64,000 nucleotides of DNA from Pseudochryseolinea flava (GCF_003286915.1 NZ_QMFY01000002.1:248001-312000); one strand, 5' to 3'. Shown: positions 1 to 9,539, counted from the stretch's first letter. Notes: a model not told the origin generated them from the sequence alone. Numbers and translations are program-made.

Positions 1-107
1 AAAGAGCAGCAGCACGAAGTAAAGTACGAATCCAAACGGAAGACACCGGCAAAAAAATTTGGTAGCTCAAAGAGTAAATAAACGAGCCTCCGCAATTACC
101 GAAACAC

Positions 108-613
108 ATGCATCAATGTAGGAGACGTGAGAAGATCGAAAAGGTTAGCACGTCGTTAGAACTCGATGAACATATCGAGATGCAGAAGCGCGGATGGCGT
201 GTGCAAGCTATCGGCATGATGCTCGTATTGACGCTCGTCGTGTTAGCTTCAATCGGTATGTTTGGCAACGGAATGATTAGCAAAGAAAATATTCGCATGA
301 ACGGTGTGATATTGAATATCAACGGTTCTACCGCTTCGAATCCCGCATGACGCTCACCATTGATATTGCGCAGACAACAGGGGGATCAACAATATCCTTC
401 CCCAATGCGTATTTAAAGTTTTTTAAAATTGAATCCACAAACCCGACACCGATAACGAGTAGTTTTTCCAATGGCAGTGTCGCGTTCCAATTTAACGGAA
501 AGGGTCCCGTAACCATTCAGTTTTATGTTATACCCCTCGAAATAGGTCGAACAGAAAGTGAAATTTATGTGAATAACGATCGCTTCATATTGAAACAATT
601 TATCTTTCTTTGA
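108..613 (+). pseudogene. DUF421-partner membrane protein, frameshifted
   Basis: Two overlapping reading frames make one protein. The first (108-350) has a charged N-terminus with LELDEHIEMQKRGWRV, then one membrane helix (AIGMMLVLTLVVLASIGMFG). The second (frame of 347-613) carries a beta-rich soluble part. Reading the second frame upstream gives EYQRFYRFESRMTL, which fits directly after the helix, so about one base is missing near 311-314. Small one-helix proteins of this layout often sit just before DUF421 genes, as here. Function unknown. No slippery heptamer was seen, so decay or a sequencing error is likelier than programmed frameshifting. The ATG at 108 is the only good start. Confidence 0.6.
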
Positions 614-614
614 T

Positions 615-1059
615 ATGAATCCAGTTGTGAGAGGTCTTGCAGTATATCATTTTCCGCATACTGGGAAAACGAAGCCTTGCAGAGATCACCACTTTCGACT
701 TTGTATTATTGTTGATCATTAGCGAAGCCACAACAGACGCTTTGATTGGTGAAGACTACTCGCTCATATGGTGCTTCGTTATGGTAGGAACGTTGGTTGG
801 TATCGACTATATTCTTTCGTTGTTAAAAGAAAAGTCTAAATGGTTCCAAGTTGTAAGCGAGGGCGCGCCGCTGGTGATTGTAGAAAAGGGTCGGCCTTTG
901 GTGAAGCGAATGCAAAAATCGAAAGTAGATGAAGAGGACGTGCTCGAAGCTGCGCGCGTCACGCATGGGCTGGAGCGTATGGAACAGGTCAAATACGCAG
1001 TACTTGAACGTGACGGCAGTATCTCGATTATTCCTTCGGAAAAAAACGCTAATAAATAA
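615..1059 (+). pseudogene. DUF421 (YetF-type) membrane protein, N-terminus disrupted
   Basis: From 637 the frame encodes GKRSLAEITTFDFVLLLIISEAT, two membrane helices and the cytosolic YetF-type C-terminal domain (SEGAPLVIVEKGRPL, then a helical part ending near VLERDGSISII). The canonical DUF421 start is in another frame: the ATG at 615 gives MNPVVRGLAVY and then runs out of frame. Compared with the family, about four residues of the first helix and the frame are lost at 645-648, which fits a deletion of roughly 14 bp. Only a TTG at 637 would start the intact frame, and that protein would lack most of helix 1. The ATG lies one base after the stop of the preceding gene, so the two were probably an operon. 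Confidence 0.65.
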
Positions 1060-1063
1060 AAAA

Positions 1064-1083
1064 GGAACCAGTAACCTGGTTCC
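1064..1083 (-). terminator. Hairpin terminator of the MBL hydrolase gene
   Basis: Perfect 8-bp inverted repeat GGAACCAG / CTGGTTCC (1064-1071 and 1076-1083) with a 4-base loop. A run of A at 1056-1063 becomes U in the minus-strand transcript, as expected for an intrinsic terminator. It lies between two convergent genes and may serve both. Confidence 0.75.
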
Positions 1084-1095
1084 AGATAAATCCCC

Positions 1096-2079
1096 TCAGC
1101 GAAGTCCGTTTACGCGAATAGGAAGCAGCGCGAGTCGCTTCTTTTTCTTTACCTGCCAATACGCTAATGCACCCACCGCTATGCAAACAGCCGTAACGGT
1201 AAGAATTTTCGCTAGCGACGGTGTCGTTGCTAAAGCCGGTGGAACATACACCACACCCCTATTATTTGTAACGGCAGGTTGATTCACGTAGCGACCTTGT
1301 TTAGGAACCGCTACATCGTCAAACTTGCTTAACAGTTGTTGTAATGTATTTGTAAGATGCTCACCTTCCATTGGATGACCATGGCCTGAAGCAACGATAT
1401 TAGGATTCAACCCGGCAATTTTCATAACCGACATTTTCGCAGAGGCCCAATTGCAAGTCATATATTTGGGAGGCCCTGATAACTTTTCTTTATAGGAAAG
1501 TGCATCGATCGCCGACTCGGCCTGAGTTGTAACAATAGCATCACCGGCGATTAGGAGTTTGTCGCGTTCCCTGAACAAGCTAATATGTCCAGGGGAATGA
1601 CCTGGCGTGTCAATCACAAGCCACTCTTCAAGCCCAGGTATTCGTCCACTAATCGGGATGGGACGAAGATTTTCTTTGATGTCGATCGGGCCTGTTGGAT
1701 ACATCCAAGACATGGTGGTCATCATGCCACCACCCGCTGTTGGGTCTGCCGGCGGATAAGAAGCCTCACCAGAGAGATACGGAATTTCCATTTCATGCGC
1801 ATATACTGGAACATTCCATTCGCTTAACAACGCTTTCAATGCTCCCACATGATCAAAATGCCCATGTGTCAAAATGATACCAGCAGGTTTACTTCCAGCG
1901 CCGAATAGTTTCCTTGCCGTCATCCGGATTCTTGATGCTGACCACTTCAATCCTGCATCGACCAAAAACCAGGCATCGGACTCACCAGACTTTATAAAAT
2001 AGTAGTTCACAAAAACATCCTTTTTTCCCCACACACCATCAGCGATGGGCTGCTTTTCTCCTAACTGTATATTATTCAT
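1096..2079 (-). CDS. MBL-fold metallo-hydrolase with C-terminal membrane helix
   Basis: 327 residues. The metal-binding signature THGHFDH lies at 71-77, followed by GHSPGH (160-165) and the bridging Asp in LIAGDAI (180), the full zinc-site set of the metallo-beta-lactamase fold. Substrate is not predictable; such proteins hydrolyse thioesters, lactones or phosphodiesters. After the domain there is a spacer and a hydrophobic helix near 290-308 (LTVTAVCIAVGALAYW) followed by KKKK, so the enzyme is probably tail-anchored with the catalytic part in the cytoplasm (no signal peptide is seen). The gene is monocistronic, with its own terminator, and converges with the DUF421 gene. Confidence 0.85.
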   Translation of the reverse strand: MNNIQLGEKQPIADGVWGKKDVFVNYYFIKSGESDAWFLVDAGLKWSASRIRMTARKLFGAGSKPAGIILTHGHFDHVGALKALLSEWNVPVYAHEMEIPYLSGEASYPPADPTAGGGMMTTMSWMYPTGPIDIKENLRPIPISGRIPGLEEWLVIDTPGHSPGHISLFRERDKLLIAGDAIVTTQAESAIDALSYKEKLSGPPKYMTCNWASAKMSVMKIAGLNPNIVASGHGHPMEGEHLTNTLQQLLSKFDDVAVPKQGRYVNQPAVTNNRGVVYVPPALATTPSLAKILTVTAVCIAVGALAYWQVKKKKRLALLPIRVNGLR

Positions 2080-2273
2080 AAGTCCCTAATTTTTGATATC
2101 GTAATTATCAGCTTTACTTGACACGCAAACTGAAAACTCGATGCCAGTGCACATATTGGAGAGCAAACACACGAGCACGCTCATGCATGTTATCGAGGCA
2201 GCACAACGCAAATACCCCATCTGGATCATCCAAACTCAAATAAAATCCATATATTGACGAGTAAACCTTTACT

Positions 2274-3065
2274 TTGCCAAAAACAGTTATCATAATTGAT
2301 GATGATCAGGACGACCTCGACGTCATAAAGGATGTTATCAAACTCATTGATGATTCGATTTTGTGTATCACCTTTACGCATCCGGAAGAGGCACTTCGTG
2401 TGATTACGAAGGAATTAATCTTTAGTCCAGACATTATTCTTTCCGACATCAACATGCCGCGGATGCATGGTGCCGTGCTGCTCAAGAAGCTGCGAGAAAC
2501 GCCAGCCTTAAACGACACCATCATTGCTATGTTAAGCACGTCGATGGCCAACCCGCTCGCAAACACGCTTACAGAATCAGGTGCTGACTTCGTACTGCAA
2601 AAGCCCGTGAAAATGGACGACTACCACGCCATGCTACACCGGATTTTCCTGATGCAACGAAGCTCCGCTCAAAATCAAACGCCACCTCATGATCGCGGCG
2701 TCGCGACAGCACCCATGAGTTTTGGCGACCTCATACTAGACGATCTCGTGCATGAAAAAGCCTCAATCTACATTATTGATTACGCATGGAATTACCTCTT
2801 TGCGAACACTACAGCGATCAAAAAAGTAAACGGTTATGGCATTGTAGGAAAAAACATTACCGACGTTTGGAAGGAGCTACCACAATTTAATTTCGAGCCA
2901 GTGTACCTGATGTTGAAGGATAAGGTGAATAATCGTGTTTCGATGGAGATCAACCAACGATCACCATTGACGCGTACGTCGATCAAAATTACAGGCAAGC
3001 CATTAGCGGATTGCTACCTCTTTAACATTTCTGAAGTACCGGAAGACAGCACGAAGTCTATATGA
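2274..3065 (+). CDS. Response-regulator receiver protein with PAS-like C-terminal domain
   Basis: 263 residues. The receiver domain (about 1-128) has the acidic cluster IIDDDQDD, the phospho-acceptor Asp in ILSDINMP (58), a conserved S/T position (MLSTSM) and the Lys of LQKPVK. Residues 155-260 look like a PAS-type sensory domain (IYIIDYAWNYLFANTTAIK, then GYGIVGKNITDVW), as used for small ligands or protein contacts. There is no DNA-binding or enzymatic output domain, so it probably relays phosphate or acts through protein contact. The start is a TTG at 2274; no ATG exists upstream of the essential acidic cluster. It lies 114 bp before a histidine-kinase gene on the same strand. Confidence 0.8.
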   Translation: MPKTVIIIDDDQDDLDVIKDVIKLIDDSILCITFTHPEEALRVITKELIFSPDIILSDINMPRMHGAVLLKKLRETPALNDTIIAMLSTSMANPLANTLTESGADFVLQKPVKMDDYHAMLHRIFLMQRSSAQNQTPPHDRGVATAPMSFGDLILDDLVHEKASIYIIDYAWNYLFANTTAIKKVNGYGIVGKNITDVWKELPQFNFEPVYLMLKDKVNNRVSMEINQRSPLTRTSIKITGKPLADCYLFNISEVPEDSTKSI

Positions 3066-3164
3066 TGACCACAACGGACTGACTATCCGCGCCGACGCAT
3101 TCCAAAAGGTACGTTACCCTACACCGGACAACATCGTCCTATGATAGTTTTTAATCATTCCTTC

Positions 3165-3172
3165 TATCTTTG
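3165..3172 (+). promoter_or_regulatory. Bacteroidota -7 promoter element (TATCTTTG)
   Basis: Exact match to the TAnnTTTG element used by Bacteroidota primary sigma factor, followed by GC. It lies 8 bp before the ATG at 3180, implying a near-leaderless transcript and arguing that the upstream in-frame ATG at 3141 is not the start. No clear -33 TTG is visible. Confidence 0.5.
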
Positions 3173-3179
3173 CCCAAGG

Positions 3180-3923
3180 ATGAAAATTGAAGGACTCATA
3201 ACGATTATAACGCTCATTGTTGCCGTTGCAAGCATAGCGTTGCTCTTCAGATACGTTGTCACCTTAAGGCAGCAGGTTAAAGACCAGGGACTCACGATAA
3301 AACAACTTCAAACGCAGCAGTACGACAAACTCAATCTCGTAGAGACTACGTTGAGTCCGCACCTCTTTAAAAACATTCTGAACTCGATACAGTCACACGC
3401 ATACCAAACCTACTTTGCACTCGACAAATTAGGAAACGTACTGGACTACATCCTATATGATAGTCGTCAAGATTTTGTTACGCCGAAGGAAGAAATTGTT
3501 TTCATTCAGAATCTCATCGAGATCAACAAAATAAAACTCAGTCCGCTGTTTGAACTTCAGGTTAAAACGAAGATAGATGAGGACGAAGAATACTACACAA
3601 AAAAAATACTGGCACCATTAATCAGCATCGACTTGATTGAAAATGCATTTAAACATGCGGACATTCAGAGTGCCGACTCGTTTATCAAAGTGGTTATTGA
3701 ATTGCACGGTGGCATGTTTTCACTTGTCGTTGCCAATAAAATATCACAGAAGCCACCGCTTCTCAAACAAAAAAGTGGCCTTGGTATTAAAACATTGGAT
3801 CAGCGATTGCAACTCATCTACGGCGCTTATGCAACAATAGACCGAATACAAGAAGGCGATCAATATATTGCTCAACTTAAAATCAAACTGCGTGATTACA
3901 AAATTGAGATGCGTTCTGCTTGA
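3180..3923 (+). CDS. LytS-type sensor histidine kinase
   Basis: About 247 residues. One N-terminal membrane helix (4-26) and a short coiled segment are followed by the His_kinase (LytS/YehU) core. The phospho-acceptor His is in SPHLFKNILNSI (61), the N box is LIENAFKH and the G box is KSGLGIKTLDQRL. There is no periplasmic sensory domain, so the signal is probably sensed in the membrane or by a partner. The 3' end overlaps the LytTR regulator gene, its cognate partner, so the two are translationally coupled. The start at 3180 is preferred over 3141 because of the promoter element at 3165. Confidence 0.88.
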   Translation: MKIEGLITIITLIVAVASIALLFRYVVTLRQQVKDQGLTIKQLQTQQYDKLNLVETTLSPHLFKNILNSIQSHAYQTYFALDKLGNVLDYILYDSRQDFVTPKEEIVFIQNLIEINKIKLSPLFELQVKTKIDEDEEYYTKKILAPLISIDLIENAFKHADIQSADSFIKVVIELHGGMFSLVVANKISQKPPLLKQKSGLGIKTLDQRLQLIYGAYATIDRIQEGDQYIAQLKIKLRDYKIEMRSA

Positions 3924-4614
3924 CGATGAGTTGCCAGGTCTGGCGTATTTAAAAATGCTTTGTGAGCAAATTGCAGAAGTTGAGATCGTCAAGGCATTTA
4001 ATGATCCGCAAAAATTCATGACGGGCATTTCGTCGTTAGACTTCGATGTATGCATCCTTGACATTGAGATGCCTAAGATGAGTGGGATGCAGGTTGCTCA
4101 ATTGCTGAAAGATAAATTAATCATCTTCGTTACGGCCCACAAACAATATGCTGCCGATGCATTTGATCTCGATGCTACCGACTTTGTTGGAAAGCCAGTA
4201 ACGAAAGAACGGCTAGCAGTAGCCATAAAGAAAGCATACGAAAGAAAGAAGATAAGATCGCATGAACGACACATAATCCAGCTAAACACCGACAAAGGCA
4301 AAGCCCTGATCGACATTACAAACATTGCCTATATCACAACTTCGGAGGTTGATAGCCGCGACAAAGTTGCAGTAATGATCGATCAATCATCTACGGTATT
4401 GAAGAACATTTCTTTCGAAGCATTACACGATCAACTTCCGCGAAGTTTATTTTGCAGAATTAGCAAGAAGCAGCTCATCGCATTAAAAATCGTGACGTCA
4501 TACACACACGCTGAAATTTCGACAAACTTAACACACGGCGGAGTTATTGTGACGCTTGCGCTTAGCGAATCTTATCGCCAGGACTTTCAACATGCCGCGA
4601 AGGGAATTTCGTAG
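3904..4614 (+). CDS. LytTR-family response regulator
   Basis: Receiver domain (1-115) with the LLDDE acidic pocket, phospho-acceptor Asp in ILDIEMPKMSG (about 53), the conserved Thr in FVTAHK and Lys in FVGKPV. The C-terminal LytTR DNA-binding domain (about 135-236) reads ISFEALHDQLPRSLFCRISKKQLIAL. This is the output half of the pair with the upstream kinase; the genes overlap. Start choice is uncertain: TTG at 3904 gives a normal receiver N-terminus (LRCVLLDDELPG), while GTG 3892 and TTG 3868 would add residues inside the kinase gene. Targets are unknown; the next gene downstream, an antiporter, is on the same strand after a 156-bp gap. Confidence 0.87.
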   Translation: MRCVLLDDELPGLAYLKMLCEQIAEVEIVKAFNDPQKFMTGISSLDFDVCILDIEMPKMSGMQVAQLLKDKLIIFVTAHKQYAADAFDLDATDFVGKPVTKERLAVAIKKAYERKKIRSHERHIIQLNTDKGKALIDITNIAYITTSEVDSRDKVAVMIDQSSTVLKNISFEALHDQLPRSLFCRISKKQLIALKIVTSYTHAEISTNLTHGGVIVTLALSESYRQDFQHAAKGIS

Positions 4615-4770
4615 CAAAAAAATTCCGTTTCATTACATTTAACCTTTGTAAGGCGAAATATGTCTCGCTGTGTTCATTATCATTGGATTTTCATTTTCAG
4701 ACGATCAAAAAAATCGGGGGTAGCGGGGTCGGATTGAAAGAAATGATCCTGCTTTCACCCGGCCAATGTT

Positions 4771-7071
4771 ATGGAGCGTAGCCTTTCAACGAACAGCAGT
4801 TACAAAAAAGCTGGATTTTACATCGCCGTAATCGGAGCATTTGCGTTTTTTATCTACTTCATCTTGCAGCGTGGATCCGCCCTCGAGGAAGGACGCGATA
4901 TCGCGACGTCCGTTACAGACACAAATTACTGGACCGAGTTTATTGTTTCACTCAAGCATAGCTTCTCGCATCCACTTGCAATTCTTCTGGGGCAGATTGC
5001 AACCATCATTATCGTTGCAAGATTCTTCGGATACCTTGCCGGAAAAATTCGCCAGCCAGCCGTTGTTGGAGAAGTCATTGCCGGGATTATCCTCGGGCCA
5101 TCGCTGCTCGGATTATACTTCCCCGAATTTACCGCTACCCTTTTCCCGAAACAATCGCTGGGCAATCTTCAATTTCTTAGTCAGATTGGACTAATCCTAT
5201 TCATGTTTGTGGTTGGAATGGAGTTAGACCTAAAAGTACTCCGTAACAAAGCACACGATGCTGTAGTAATCAGCCACGCGAGTATCATCGTTCCTTTTGC
5301 ACTCGGCGTTGGATTTGCCTTCTTCACGTACGAAACATTTTCACCGCCCGCCATAAACTTCACATCATTCGCTTTGTTTATGGGGATCGCGATGAGTATC
5401 ACGGCATTTCCCGTGTTGGCGAGAATCGTGCAAGAACGCGGACTTCAAAAAACCAAACTCGGCACAATTGCGATTACATGCGCAGCAGCAGATGACATTA
5501 CAGCTTGGTGCATCCTCGCCGCCGTTATCGCTATCGTAAAGGCCGGATCATTTGGCAGTGCCATCTTCAGCATCATCATGGCGGTAGGTTATGTTTTCGC
5601 GATGCTAAAAATTGTCAAGCCATTCTTAAAACGCATCGGCGACTTGCATAGCTCTCGTGAGAATCTCACGCAATCCATTGTCGGAATATTCTTCCTCACG
5701 TTAATCCTGTCAGCATACGTCACAGAAGTCATTGGCATCCACGCATTGTTCGGCGCATTTATGACGGGCGTGATCATCCCTGATAGCAGTAAATTCAGAA
5801 GCATCTTCATTGACAAGGTTGAAGATGTTGCCGTGGTACTTCTCCTTCCGTTGTTCTTTGTGTTCACCGGTCTTCGCACGCAGATCGGTTTACTCAACGA
5901 TGTGTCATTGTGGGCCACCGCAGGAATTATTATCCTAATCGCCGTCACCGGAAAGTTTGTTGGCAGTGCGCTCGCAGCAAAAATGGTAGGTCAGAATTGG
6001 AAAGATAGCTTGTCTATTGGCGCACTGATGAATACTCGTGGCCTCGTGGAATTAGTAGTGCTAAACATCGGCTATGACTTAGGTGTACTAACACCAGAAG
6101 TATTCGCGATGCTTGTCATTATGGCGCTGGTCACAACGATGATGACTGGACCAGCACTCGACTTGATCAACAAAATATTTAAAGATCAACCAGAAACAAC
6201 CGTGACACCAAACATAGCCAAAGCCGCGCAACATAAGATCCTGATTTCGTTCGGCAATCCTGAAACCGGAAGATCAATGTTCAGGCTTGCAAACTTCTTC
6301 ACAAAAAACTTAAATGAAAATTCGCACATCACCACAATGCACTTGACGCCCGGAAGTGATTTGCATTCTTTCAACATTGACGAATACGAGAATGAAAGCT
6401 TTCATCCGATCATTGAAGAATCGCACGCTTTAACACGAAAGGTAAGTACGTTGTTCAAAGCATCAACCGACCTAGAGAGTGATATCGCAGAGGTTGCGAA
6501 TAAGGGCGACTACGACCTTCTCCTTGTTGGGGTTGGTAAATCCATCTATCAGGGAACATTATTGGGTAAAATATTGGGCTTTTCAACCCGCATTCTTCAC
6601 CCCGAAAAACTTTTCGAAAAAGTATCTGAAGCAAATCCTTTCGTTGATTCGGCGCTTGACGACCGAACCACAACCATACTCTCGAAGACAAAAATTTCAA
6701 CGGGCGTCTTTATCGATAAAGATTTCACAAAAGCAGATCGGATTACAGTCGTGATGAATGGACAACAAGACGCGTTTTTATTAGACTATGCACAACGATT
6801 CATTTCCAACAACCAATCTCAAATTTTGCTTGTACAAAAACAGGACAGCACGGGTTCAGATAATAGCGTAAGAGAACGGATGCGTCTGATTAAACAAAAT
6901 GCACCTAATCATTTATCAGATTATATAGCGAATGAATTATCCGTTTCACATTTCGAAGGTGTAGATCTGATGATTACGAGTTATCCAACGTGGACCGCGA
7001 TGGTACGCAATCAAGAGAAAGCGCTCGTCGACGCTCCTTCAACGTTGATTATACGAAACACACGCATTTAG
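4771..7071 (+). CDS. CPA2-family cation/proton antiporter
   Basis: 766 residues. One extra N-terminal helix (14-32) precedes the Na_H_Exchanger domain (about 65-460), with QPAVVGEVIAGIILGPSLLG and the buried Asp pair CAAADDITAW (241-242) typical of CPA2 exchangers. The C-terminal 290 residues are cytosolic and resemble tandem UspA-like folds (HKILISFGNPETG, then YDLLLVGVGKSIYQG), probably a regulatory nucleotide-binding unit. It probably exports K+ or Na+ in exchange for protons across the inner membrane for pH or salt homeostasis. The gene is monocistronic, with a strong terminator after it. Confidence 0.9.
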   Translation: MERSLSTNSSYKKAGFYIAVIGAFAFFIYFILQRGSALEEGRDIATSVTDTNYWTEFIVSLKHSFSHPLAILLGQIATIIIVARFFGYLAGKIRQPAVVGEVIAGIILGPSLLGLYFPEFTATLFPKQSLGNLQFLSQIGLILFMFVVGMELDLKVLRNKAHDAVVISHASIIVPFALGVGFAFFTYETFSPPAINFTSFALFMGIAMSITAFPVLARIVQERGLQKTKLGTIAITCAAADDITAWCILAAVIAIVKAGSFGSAIFSIIMAVGYVFAMLKIVKPFLKRIGDLHSSRENLTQSIVGIFFLTLILSAYVTEVIGIHALFGAFMTGVIIPDSSKFRSIFIDKVEDVAVVLLLPLFFVFTGLRTQIGLLNDVSLWATAGIIILIAVTGKFVGSALAAKMVGQNWKDSLSIGALMNTRGLVELVVLNIGYDLGVLTPEVFAMLVIMALVTTMMTGPALDLINKIFKDQPETTVTPNIAKAAQHKILISFGNPETGRSMFRLANFFTKNLNENSHITTMHLTPGSDLHSFNIDEYENESFHPIIEESHALTRKVSTLFKASTDLESDIAEVANKGDYDLLLVGVGKSIYQGTLLGKILGFSTRILHPEKLFEKVSEANPFVDSALDDRTTTILSKTKISTGVFIDKDFTKADRITVVMNGQQDAFLLDYAQRFISNNQSQILLVQKQDSTGSDNSVRERMRLIKQNAPNHLSDYIANELSVSHFEGVDLMITSYPTWTAMVRNQEKALVDAPSTLIIRNTRI

Positions 7072-7091
7072 CTTTTCTAGGTTTACATCCA

Positions 7092-7127
7092 CAGGTCTAC
7101 TCATCATCACGAATAGACCTGTTTTTT
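7092..7127 (+). terminator. Rho-independent terminator after the antiporter gene
   Basis: 8-bp stem CAGGTCTA / TAGACCTG (7092-7099 and 7114-7121) with a 14-base loop, followed directly by six T. It lies 21 bp after the antiporter stop codon. Confidence 0.85.
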
Positions 7128-7147
7128 CTTCTTGAAGCCGTGAAACA

Positions 7148-8311
7148 TTAGTCGGCGTATTGCCTTACTTCTTTCTGATCAAACACTACAATTCGATCGT
7201 CGATGGTGAGGGGATCACCTCTGCCGTCTTGATTACTAACGGCAACATATATCTTTCCATCGGGACCTTCTGCCACATTACGAAGTCGTCCGAGCGCGCG
7301 ATACAAGTATCGCTCCACTTTATCGATCTGAGTTGCATCGTCCGACTTAAACACAACACGATACAACGCTTGGCCACGTAGGCCAGTGAACAACATCGAT
7401 CCTTTCCACTCGCCGTGCACAAGGAATATTCCACCAGTTGGTGCCCACGTAGTAGTATCTCCGCTATGATACACTGGCGTTTCTAAACCGGCTTGCTGCT
7501 GACTTCCGCGTATTAGCGGCCATCCATAGTTATGTCCTGCTTGTATTAAATTAATTTCATCCATGCAACATCCCTGTTGCTCCGACGGGCCATGCTCTGT
7601 CGAAAAGAGATTGCCCGTGCCCGGTTGAAAGGCAAGTCCTTGTGGGTTTCGATGTCCGAGTGAAAAGATGTAGGACCCGGCAATCGGATTATCGTCGGGT
7701 ACGCCACCATCACGTGTCATGCGAAGGATTTTTCCATTGAGCGAAGATTTATCTTGTGCTAACGCTGGCGCAAACACCTCTCCGACTGTGACGTACAGCA
7801 TTTCGTCGGGCCCGAATTCAAACGCACCAACGTTGTGTAAATGGTTACCGCGAATATTATCAAGCAACACTTTGTCAAACACAGGTTTTCCATCGTCGTT
7901 CTTGTAGCGAACTATCTTATTGGTCAGTTCTATCGGCGATATCTGACTTGCGTAGGTGTATCCAAAGTAGACATAGTGATTTGATTGATAATCCGGATCC
8001 AATGCAATTCCGAAAAGTCCCGACTCTCCCACTTCCTCAACAACAGAATCCAAACGTAGCCACGGTTTCGCGTTCCCGCTTGCATCTACGATGCTGATTA
8101 TTCCTGGTCGTTGCGATAAAAACAAGCTGCCATCGGGCGCGAACTGCATTTCCCATGGCGTATCCAAACCCTTTGCAAACGTTCGACCGATGTTTTTAGT
8201 ATCGTCGTGATCATCGTCATCATCATCGAACCAGTCGTCGCATGCACTTATTGCGAACGCAAACAAGATGAGGGCACACGGGTACTTGAGGCGTTTTAAA
8301 ATATTTTTCAT
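7148..8311 (-). CDS. PQQ-dependent sugar dehydrogenase-like lipoprotein (GSDH family)
   Basis: About 387 residues from the ATG at 8311, which gives a clean lipoprotein signal peptide (LILFAFAISAC, Cys 24) followed by a striking acidic tract (DDWFDDDDDDHDD). The rest is the six-bladed propeller of soluble glucose/sorbosone dehydrogenases: GLDTPWEMQFAPDG, GESGLFGIALDP, NHLHNVGAFEFGPD, SLGHRNPQGLAF, STEHGPSEQQGCCMDEIN and HNYGWP, matching the PQQ- and calcium-binding loops of the family. It is predicted to oxidise aldose sugars at the cell surface or periplasm. An upstream in-frame start at 8500 would overlap the divergent DUF72 gene and bury the signal peptide, so it is rejected. Confidence 0.88.
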   Translation of the reverse strand: MKNILKRLKYPCALILFAFAISACDDWFDDDDDDHDDTKNIGRTFAKGLDTPWEMQFAPDGSLFLSQRPGIISIVDASGNAKPWLRLDSVVEEVGESGLFGIALDPDYQSNHYVYFGYTYASQISPIELTNKIVRYKNDDGKPVFDKVLLDNIRGNHLHNVGAFEFGPDEMLYVTVGEVFAPALAQDKSSLNGKILRMTRDGGVPDDNPIAGSYIFSLGHRNPQGLAFQPGTGNLFSTEHGPSEQQGCCMDEINLIQAGHNYGWPLIRGSQQQAGLETPVYHSGDTTTWAPTGGIFLVHGEWKGSMLFTGLRGQALYRVVFKSDDATQIDKVERYLYRALGRLRNVAEGPDGKIYVAVSNQDGRGDPLTIDDRIVVFDQKEVRQYAD

Positions 8312-8488
8312 ACGTGTGTATTTAATTGACTTACTGCACGAGCAACGTAACCTTCTATACCAACGATAATTCAATGCCATTGTCGTTGGGCTGTACATGA
8401 AGAGGTCATCAAAAAAAGTGGAAACATCTCGGGCATGTTCTTTTGCCACCTTTGAATTTAAACATGACTGAAATCCAACGGCGTCGCT

Positions 8489-9259
8489 ATGCGTAAACAA
8501 AAATCGATTGGCAAATTTTTCGGCGGAATTAGCGGTTTAATCCTTCCAATGCCTAAATACAGATTTCCCGCTCCATTTCAACACAGTTCACGCCTGACTT
8601 ATTACGCTTCGATTTTCAACAGTATCGAGATTAACCGTTCATTTTATATTCTGCCGAAGGGAAAGACAATGACGAAGTGGTCGCATGAAGTAGAACAAAA
8701 TTTCAAATTTACGTTCAAGCTATGGAAGGAGATCACACACGCCAAGCACCTAAAGTTCCGAGAACAAGATGTCGTACAATTTATAGAGTCTATTGATCAT
8801 GTCGGTGATAAAAAAGGATGCATATTGATCCAATTTCCTGCAAGCATTAACGCGCAATACCTCGATCAATTAGTGAAGCTTTTCAACGTCATCCAAAAAC
8901 ATAATCACAAAACAGCTTGGCGCATTGCTGTCGAATTTCGAGACATCACATGGTATGCGAAAGAAACTTATAAGCTCCTTAAAACTTACCATGCCGCGCT
9001 CGTCCTTCATGACAAATCAAAAGGAAGCTCCCCTCATATTACAACAGCCAAGGATGTATATGTGCGCTTTCATGGTCCGGGAGGAGACTATCGCGGTTCG
9101 TATCCAGATTCCTTCTTGCGTGAATATGCGACCTATATCGTCGAATGGTTAAACATCGGAAAGTCTGTCTACGTCTATTTCAACAATACCATGGGAGAAG
9201 CCTTTAACAATCTACAAAAGCTTAAGGAGTACATAGCGGAAGAAATGGAAATGGCTTAA
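8489..9259 (+). CDS. DUF72 domain protein
   Basis: 256 residues spanning a complete DUF72 (YecE-type) TIM-barrel-like domain: GISGLILPMPKYRFP, YYASIFNSIEINRSFY, FKFTFKLWKEITHAKHL, CILIQFPASI, IAVEFRDITWY, VRFHGPGGDYRGSY and VYVYFNNTMGEAFNN. The biochemical role of the family is unknown; it is widespread and usually cytosolic. The gene is divergent from the sugar dehydrogenase gene across about 177 bp, which should hold both promoters. The ATG at 8489 is taken as the start. Confidence 0.85.
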   Translation: MRKQKSIGKFFGGISGLILPMPKYRFPAPFQHSSRLTYYASIFNSIEINRSFYILPKGKTMTKWSHEVEQNFKFTFKLWKEITHAKHLKFREQDVVQFIESIDHVGDKKGCILIQFPASINAQYLDQLVKLFNVIQKHNHKTAWRIAVEFRDITWYAKETYKLLKTYHAALVLHDKSKGSSPHITTAKDVYVRFHGPGGDYRGSYPDSFLREYATYIVEWLNIGKSVYVYFNNTMGEAFNNLQKLKEYIAEEMEMA

Positions 9260-9359
9260 GGGTTTAAAGCATTGAATACGTATGCCTCTTAACGACGATA
9301 GGGCAATCTCAAATTACTCTCTAACCAAAAACGTTTTGAATACATTTCTGCAAAAAAAA

Positions 9360-9428
9360 TCCTTCTCATTCGCTGGCAAGAAGTAAAATAGCCGGTTGTC
9401 TCCGAAAATAGGATTAGAATGAGAAGGA
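9360..9428. repeat. 12-bp inverted repeat upstream of the PUL-adjacent regulator
   Basis: TCCTTCTCATTC (9360-9371) is perfectly inverted at 9417-9428, with 45 bp between the arms. It lies about 110 bp before the likely start of the transmembrane regulator. It could be a paired operator or a long-loop hairpin; there is no T run, so it is not a typical terminator. Confidence 0.55.
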
Positions 9429-9539
9429 ATTAGTAAACTCACCGTCGTTTTTTTTACTTTGTTTGGGAAAACAGTGAATAAACCCTATTTAAGTAGAATG
9501 CAGGGACACGTGTTGCGTTTCTTTTGGAATTTTGAAGGT

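Noticed and set aside
300-320. Programmed -1 frameshift site in the DUF421 partner gene
   Set aside because: No slippery heptamer or downstream structure; gene loss or sequence error is simpler.
2268-2276. TTACTTTGC as promoter of the receiver gene
   Set aside because: It overlaps the only possible start codon of the receiver protein, so it cannot be its promoter as read.
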